DNA of 26,112 nt from an uncultured Solobacterium sp. Its GTDB lineage: Bacteria; Bacillota_I; Bacilli_A; Erysipelotrichales; Erysipelotrichaceae. The position numbers were made by a program, and so were the translations under genes. Shown piece by piece: positions 22,801 through 26,112 of the stretch. Below the pieces are notes generated by a model. The model had not been told where the DNA came from. It made no database searches and saw only the letters and a list, made by a program, of their open reading frames with translations. The stretch's first letter is position 1, and every line of letters begins with the position of its first letter. The stretch is from NCBI GenBank assembly GCA_900543035.1, contig UQPV01000039.1:1-26112 (forward strand), given 5' to 3'.

Positions 22801-23426
22801 CGCCTGGCATTTAATGAATTCGTCTCAAAGACGAGTTCCTGAATAGATGATACCACATCCACGGTCTTCAAGACAACCCCTTTGGGCACCTGAATGTGCT
22901 CATGCGTGAAATCGACCAGACCGGTGATCCCGCACGCGATCAGCCGGTTCACCGTCGCCTGGATATCCTTGGAGATCGCCAGGATGGCGATACGGCATCC
23001 CTCCGGGATCTTCTCCTCCAATTCATCCATGGAATAGACCGGCACGCCGAACGTCTCGCCGCGGCGCGAAGGGTCGATATCAAAGGCACAGGTGATCTCT
23101 CCGACCACATAGTCCCAGCGGTTGTATTTCATCAGCGCCCTGCCCATGTTTCCGGCGCCGACCAGGATGATCTTCTCATCGAAGTCCATCCCCAGCTGCT
23201 GATTGAAGATGTCGATCAGCAGGTTCACATCATAGCCATAGCCCTGTTTGCCCAGATTGCCCAGGAAGGAAAAGTCACGGCGGATGGTCGTCGGTTCGAT
23301 GTTCACCACGCTCGCCAGCTCCTTGGACATGATCCGCTGCGTTCCTCCGCGCTTCAGCTTGCGCAGCGCCTTCAGGTAGACAGGATATCTCTGCAGCGTC
23401 GCCTTTGGCACGCTTTTCTGTGTCAT
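22797..23426 (-). CDS. rex: Redox-sensing transcriptional repressor Rex
   Basis: A 209-residue Rex protein. The N-terminal winged-helix domain (ATLQRYPVYLKALRKL ... GTQRIMSKELASVVNIEPTTIRRDFSFLG) includes the typical TIRRDFS recognition helix, followed by YGYDV and a Rossmann domain with the NAD(H)-binding loop VGAGNMGRAL. It ends with the dimer-swap helix. Rex represses fermentation and respiration genes when NADH/NAD+ is low. ATG 23426 is preferred (GGTGA upstream); 23432 and a GTG at 23459 are possible but the latter would lie inside the promoter. A promoter and inverted repeat are at 23443-23473. The asnS promoter lies inside its 3' end. Confidence 0.5.
   Translation of the reverse strand: MTQKSVPKATLQRYPVYLKALRKLKRGGTQRIMSKELASVVNIEPTTIRRDFSFLGNLGKQGYGYDVNLLIDIFNQQLGMDFDEKIILVGAGNMGRALMKYNRWDYVVGEITCAFDIDPSRRGETFGVPVYSMDELEEKIPEGCRIAILAISKDIQATVNRLIACGITGLVDFTHEHIQVPKGVVLKTVDVVSSIQELVFETNSLNARR
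22847..22876 (-). promoter_or_regulatory. Promoter of the asnS T-box transcript, inside rex
   Basis: Minus-strand TTGTCT (22871-22876), 18-bp spacer, extended -10 TGGTATCAT (box 22847-22852), within the rex coding region. Transcription would begin near 22840, giving a leader of about 285 nt that contains the whole T-box. Confidence 0.5.
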
Positions 23427-23442
23427 ACGCATCACCATCCAA

Positions 23443-23473
23443 AGTATAGCATAGTTCACGCTGTTTGTGAACT
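23443..23473 (-). promoter_or_regulatory. rex promoter with overlapping inverted repeat
   Basis: Minus-strand TTCACA (23466-23471), 17-bp spacer, extended -10 TGCTATACT (box 23443-23448). A perfect inverted repeat AGTTCAC (23453-23459), 7-bp centre, GTGAACT (23467-23473) covers the -35 and spacer. The half-sites are like those of Rex (TTGTGAA) but in the reverse order to the usual Rex operator. Confidence 0.5.
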
Positions 23474-23503
23474 TTTTTAGTTATTTAACTTGTATGAACG
23501 ATC

Positions 23504-23526
23504 AAGGACAGCGCGAGGCTGTCCTT
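23504..23526 (-). terminator. Hairpin after the LRR gene
   Basis: Perfect 9-bp stem AAGGACAGC/GCTGTCCTT with a 5-nt loop, 5 bp after the LRR gene stop codon. The minus-strand tail is not T-rich, so it may be a weak terminator or an mRNA 3'-end stabiliser. Confidence 0.5.
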
Positions 23527-23531
23527 TTGGA

Positions 23532-24980
23532 TCACTTCATGGAAAACCGGTCGTAAAACTCCATCTCCTCCAGCACGGAAGTATCCTCGATCGGATTGTC
23601 ATCCAGCCGCAGCTCCTGCAGCAGCTCGAGGTCTTTCAGCGGAGTGACATCCGTGATATAATTGGCCTTCAGCGTCAGGGAGCGCAGATACTTCAGCGAA
23701 GACAGCGGGCTGAGATCGACGATCGCATTGTGATCCAGCCGCAGGTAAGAGAGATACTCCAGCCCGGAGAGCGGCGCAAGATCCGTGATGATGTTGTTGT
23801 ACAGATCGATCGTGCACAGATTCTTCAGATCCGAGAGCGGCGTGATGTCGGCGACATTGTTGTTCTCCAGTCCGAGCACCTCCAGCTGCTTCATCTCTTC
23901 CAGGCAGGTGATGTCCTTGATGGAATTGTTGCCTACATTGAGCACCGTCATGCGCTCGCAGGAACGAAGCGTATCGATGCGCTCGATCAGGTTCGTGTAT
24001 AAGTTGAGCTCCACCAGACGGCGGGAATTTTTCAAGAAATCGATATTGCGCAGCTGACAGTGGCTGGCCTTGAAATACACCAGATTCTCCAGATGCTTCA
24101 GCGCGCTGCAATGCTCGAGGTGGTTTTCCGAAAGGTCGAGCTTCTCCAGCTGGTTCAGCTCTGCCAGCACGCTGACATCCTTCAGCCCCGTCTGCACCAT
24201 GCGCAGCTCGCGCAGATGCGTCAGCTTCTTGAGAAAGCTGAAATGACTGGGGTGGTTATAAGAGAGATTGAGCACTTCCAGATGCTCCATGTCCGCCAGC
24301 ACGCTGTAATCCTTCAGATACGGACAGTTGGACACATCCAGCGAGCGCAGGTTCTTCATGGACGTGAGCGGCGAGAGATCCGAGAACAGATTGGTGGACA
24401 GATCCAGCACCTCGACGCTCTTGAGATATGTCAGATCATCGATGCTGTACAGCCACATCTTGTTCATGTGCAGCTCCTTCAGGTTCTTCAAGGTGCCCAG
24501 GATGCTGATGGGGAAAGGGCCGTTCTCGATCCCGATATGCAGCACGCGCAGCTTCTTGGTATGCTCGAGATAGATGATGTTGTCCACCTTGCTGCGCTCC
24601 AGGTTGAGCTCTTCCAGGTCGATCATGCCCGCCACCGCGGAAATGTCCATCGTATACAGATTATTGCGGGAAATGTCCAGCTTCTTCAGCTGGCGGTAGC
24701 CATGCAGCGCCTGCAGATCGCGCAGGCGGTTCTTGGACACGTTCAGCCGCTCGATGTTGCGCAGATCCCGGATCGGATCGAGGATCTCGATGCTGTTGCC
24801 GCACAGATCCAGATACTCCAGGTTCTCGGCATGCTGCAGGCCCTCCAGCGATGTGATGCCGGCATAGCGGGCCGAAAGCCCTTTCAGCTCGAGCAGCTTT
24901 TCTTCCGTGATCTCTTCTTCGCTGATGTGAAGCGTACGGGCAATGACATCGCGAAGCATATCATCCTGAATTACGATCAT
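23532..24980 (-). CDS. Cytoplasmic leucine-rich-repeat protein
   Basis: A 482-residue protein made almost entirely of about 19 leucine-rich repeats of 21-23 residues with the SDS22/internalin pattern LxxLxxLxLxxNxIxDIxPL (for example LEVLGLENNNVADITPLSDL and LSYLRLDHNAIVDLSPLSSL). An N-terminal helical cap (MLRDVIARTLHISEEEITEEKLLEL) resembles internalin caps. Unlike internalins it has no signal peptide, membrane segment or wall anchor, so it is predicted to be cytoplasmic and to act as a protein-binding scaffold; partner unknown. ATG 24980 has GGGAGG 7 bp upstream; an in-frame start at 24995 would overlap that site. It has its own TATAAT promoter and precedes rex. Confidence 0.5.
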   Translation of the reverse strand: MIVIQDDMLRDVIARTLHISEEEITEEKLLELKGLSARYAGITSLEGLQHAENLEYLDLCGNSIEILDPIRDLRNIERLNVSKNRLRDLQALHGYRQLKKLDISRNNLYTMDISAVAGMIDLEELNLERSKVDNIIYLEHTKKLRVLHIGIENGPFPISILGTLKNLKELHMNKMWLYSIDDLTYLKSVEVLDLSTNLFSDLSPLTSMKNLRSLDVSNCPYLKDYSVLADMEHLEVLNLSYNHPSHFSFLKKLTHLRELRMVQTGLKDVSVLAELNQLEKLDLSENHLEHCSALKHLENLVYFKASHCQLRNIDFLKNSRRLVELNLYTNLIERIDTLRSCERMTVLNVGNNSIKDITCLEEMKQLEVLGLENNNVADITPLSDLKNLCTIDLYNNIITDLAPLSGLEYLSYLRLDHNAIVDLSPLSSLKYLRSLTLKANYITDVTPLKDLELLQELRLDDNPIEDTSVLEEMEFYDRFSMK

Positions 24981-25016
24981 AACAAAACCTCCCACGTTTT
25001 TTTCTTTTTCTATCCT

Positions 25017-25022
25017 ATTATA
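25017..25022 (-). promoter_or_regulatory. -10 box of the LRR gene
   Basis: Perfect minus-strand TATAAT about 37 bp before the start codon. The -35 is poor (TTTTCG at 17 bp). Confidence 0.5.
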
Positions 25023-25115
25023 CTCTATTTTCCCAGAATCGAAAATGAAAAGCGCAAAAACATCTTTCTTCCAGCATGGACCATAGGACTTTCTGCACTT
25101 TCTCTCATTATTTCA

Positions 25116-25144
25116 TTGACAATTATGCGCGCATCCGATATCAT
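25116..25144 (+). promoter_or_regulatory. Promoter of the cold-shock gene
   Basis: Consensus -35 TTGACA (25116-25121), 17-bp spacer, TATCAT (25139-25144). It predicts a leader of about 140 nt, as is common for cold-shock genes. A second TATAAT at 25170-25175 has no -35. Confidence 0.5.
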
Positions 25145-25218
25145 GAGGGTGAACATAAGCAACTTTAAGTATAATTTCATGCGTTTTACCTGGAAATCAT
25201 TATTTCGAGTTGAGTGTT

Positions 25219-25251
25219 TGATGTCCGGGAAGCAGGGCGCATGATTTTTTT
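25219..25251 (+). promoter_or_regulatory. Leader hairpin with T-run upstream of csp
   Basis: An imperfect stem (ATG-TCC with GGG-CG-CAT around GGAAGCA) is followed by seven T at 25245-25251, about 40 nt before the start codon. It could be an attenuator or part of a cold-responsive leader; the stem is weak. Confidence 0.5.
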
Positions 25252-25292
25252 ATTTATGATTACTTATTTCAAAGTCTAAGGAGGTATGACAA

Positions 25293-25493
25293 ATGACAGG
25301 AAAAGTAAAATGGTTCAACGCAGAAAAGGGCTATGGATTCATCACTTCCGATGAAGGAAAAGACATCTTCGTCCACTACAGCGCGATCCAGGCAGATGGC
25401 TTCCGCTCTCTGGAAGAAGGACAGAAAGTGTCTTTTGAGATCGTAGAAAGCGACCGCGGACAGCAGGCCGCAAACGTCGTCGTTACGGACTGA
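25293..25493 (+). CDS. Cold-shock protein (CspA family)
   Basis: A 66-residue single cold-shock domain, normal family length. RNP1 KGYGFI and RNP2 DIFVHY are intact, as are the N-terminal [11 protein letters not shown] and the C-terminal GQQAANVVV. It binds single-stranded RNA and DNA and prevents secondary structure during cold or rapid growth. The ribosome binding site AAGGAGG is 8 bp upstream of the ATG. It has a strong promoter with a long leader and is followed by a strong terminator. Confidence 0.5.
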   Translation: MTGKVKWFNAEKGYGFITSDEGKDIFVHYSAIQADGFRSLEEGQKVSFEIVESDRGQQAANVVVTD

Positions 25494-25500
25494 TGAGACA

Positions 25501-25528
25501 GACGCGCCGAAAAGCGCGTCCTTTTTTT
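25501..25528 (+). terminator. Intrinsic terminator of csp
   Basis: GACGCGC-CGAAAA-GCGCGTC hairpin, one C, then seven T, 7 bp after the csp stop codon. Confidence 0.5.
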
Positions 25529-25545
25529 GATGAGGAGATGATCAG

Positions 25546-26013
25546 ATGAATCAGGCAGAAGCGCTGAAAGAAGACATCATCAGCCGGCTGTGCGCCATCC
25601 GCATCCCCGCCCTGCGCGCCGAGGCGCTCTCTCATACGCTGGGCGTCTGTCAGAGCATGGCCCTGCTTGCCGCCGCACGTGATCTGGATCCTGTGCTGTG
25701 CATGAGCATGGGGCTCCTCCATGACTGCGCCCTGTATCTGCAAAACTGCGGACATCCCGGCCATGCGCGCAAGAGCGCCCTGCTGGCGGAGACGATCCTG
25801 CAGGAACACGGCTTCGCTTCGGCCGACATCGAGCGCATCTGCACGGCGATCAGCCATCATTCCGACAAGAGTCAGCGTCATGATCCTTACAGCGAAGCGC
25901 TTAAGGACGCCGATGTGCTGGCGCGATGGCTCACCGCGCGCGATGCGCCGCTGAGCGATGCGCGCAGGATGCGCATGATCGCCATGTGCAAAGAGCTGCA
26001 GCTGCAGCCATAA
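25546..26013 (+). CDS. HD-domain protein (putative phosphohydrolase)
   Basis: A 155-residue HD-superfamily protein. Conserved metal-binding residues are visible in order: SHTLGV, LLHDCAL (the HD pair), SHHSDKS and KDADVLARWL. The domain resembles YqeK-like or general HD hydrolases that cleave phosphodiesters or nucleotides, but the substrate cannot be assigned. The start has AGGAG 8 bp upstream. The gene begins only 17 bp after the csp terminator and no promoter fits between, so it is probably expressed by read-through or from a promoter inside csp. Confidence 0.5.
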   Translation: MNQAEALKEDIISRLCAIRIPALRAEALSHTLGVCQSMALLAAARDLDPVLCMSMGLLHDCALYLQNCGHPGHARKSALLAETILQEHGFASADIERICTAISHHSDKSQRHDPYSEALKDADVLARWLTARDAPLSDARRMRMIAMCKELQLQP

Positions 26014-26040
26014 AAAGATCCCGAAAGGTGCATCATGAAA

Positions 26041-26112
26041 TGGTCCCTTTGTCAAGGACAAAATTCTGACAGTTGATGCCTGAGGGCCAACACTGCATCC
26101 GATCCCCGTATG
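26041..26112. mobile_element. Possible end of an IS3-family (IS150 group) element at window edge
   Basis: From 26041 the sequence begins TGGTCCCTTTGTCAAGGACA, which resembles the terminal inverted repeats of IS150-group elements (TG start, CCTTTG, AAGGACA). It follows directly after AAAGGTGCATC and ATGAAA, which look like the ribosome binding site and start of a gene now cut off after two codons. No transposase frame is visible before the edge; identification is tentative. Confidence 0.5.

Noticed and set aside
23453..23490. Canonical Rex operator
   Set aside because: One TTGTGAA half-site is present, but the partner is not at the standard 4-bp spacing in the standard order.

Overview
The window looks like a chromosomal segment of a moderately GC-rich, low-complexity-free member of the Bacillota, probably an Erysipelotrichaceae-type gut bacterium. 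The reasons are strong AGGAGG-type ribosome binding sites, TATAAT-like promoters, a T-box leader, a Rex repressor, a SpoVAF/GerA-type spore germination protein, a secreted glycan-degrading enzyme with F5/8C and FIVAR modules, and Cof-type HAD phosphatases. The family-level assignment is inference. No tRNA, rRNA, CRISPR array or complete mobile element was found. Most genes lie on the minus strand.

Region 1 (1-5230, minus): one very large secreted GH20 beta-hexosaminidase-type glycan hydrolase. Its C-terminus lies beyond the left edge. It has its own promoter, a 20-bp-spaced direct repeat and a 22-bp perfect palindrome in its leader. Region 2 (5230-7250, minus): two small lipoproteins and a small unknown protein, each near a terminator or promoter. 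Region 3 (7266-9406, minus): an operon of two Cof-type HAD phosphatases followed by thioredoxin. Region 4 (9449-11860): ybaK, pyrR and a TMEM165/GDT1-type cation transporter on the plus strand, with an unknown minus-strand gene between ybaK and pyrR that carries a palindromic operator inside its promoter.

Region 5 (11865-13793, minus): a small unknown gene overlapping a ThrRS-like/uridine-kinase-type nucleoside kinase. Region 6 (13800-14250): a stretch of about 420 bp without a recognisable gene, ending in a terminator-like hairpin. Region 7 (14250-21125, minus): a run reading membrane-anchored amidase-like protein, ABC-F ATPase, spore germination protein, small coiled protein, then ptsI. A CcpA-type (cre) sequence lies just upstream of ptsI. 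The amidase-like protein appears to have lost its zinc-binding histidines.

Region 8 (21126-25022, minus): a cytoplasmic leucine-rich-repeat protein, the redox repressor Rex, and asparaginyl-tRNA synthetase behind a T-box riboswitch whose promoter lies inside rex. Region 9 (25116-26112, plus): a cold-shock protein with a long leader, an HD-domain protein directly behind its terminator, and at the right edge a sequence that may be the end of an IS3-family element.

No complete new defence or mobile system is evident. The most unusual items are the degenerate amidase in an operon with ABC-F and spore germination genes, the candidate operators (GH20 promoter, 10.54 kb, rex), and the unexplained 13.8-14.25 kb stretch.
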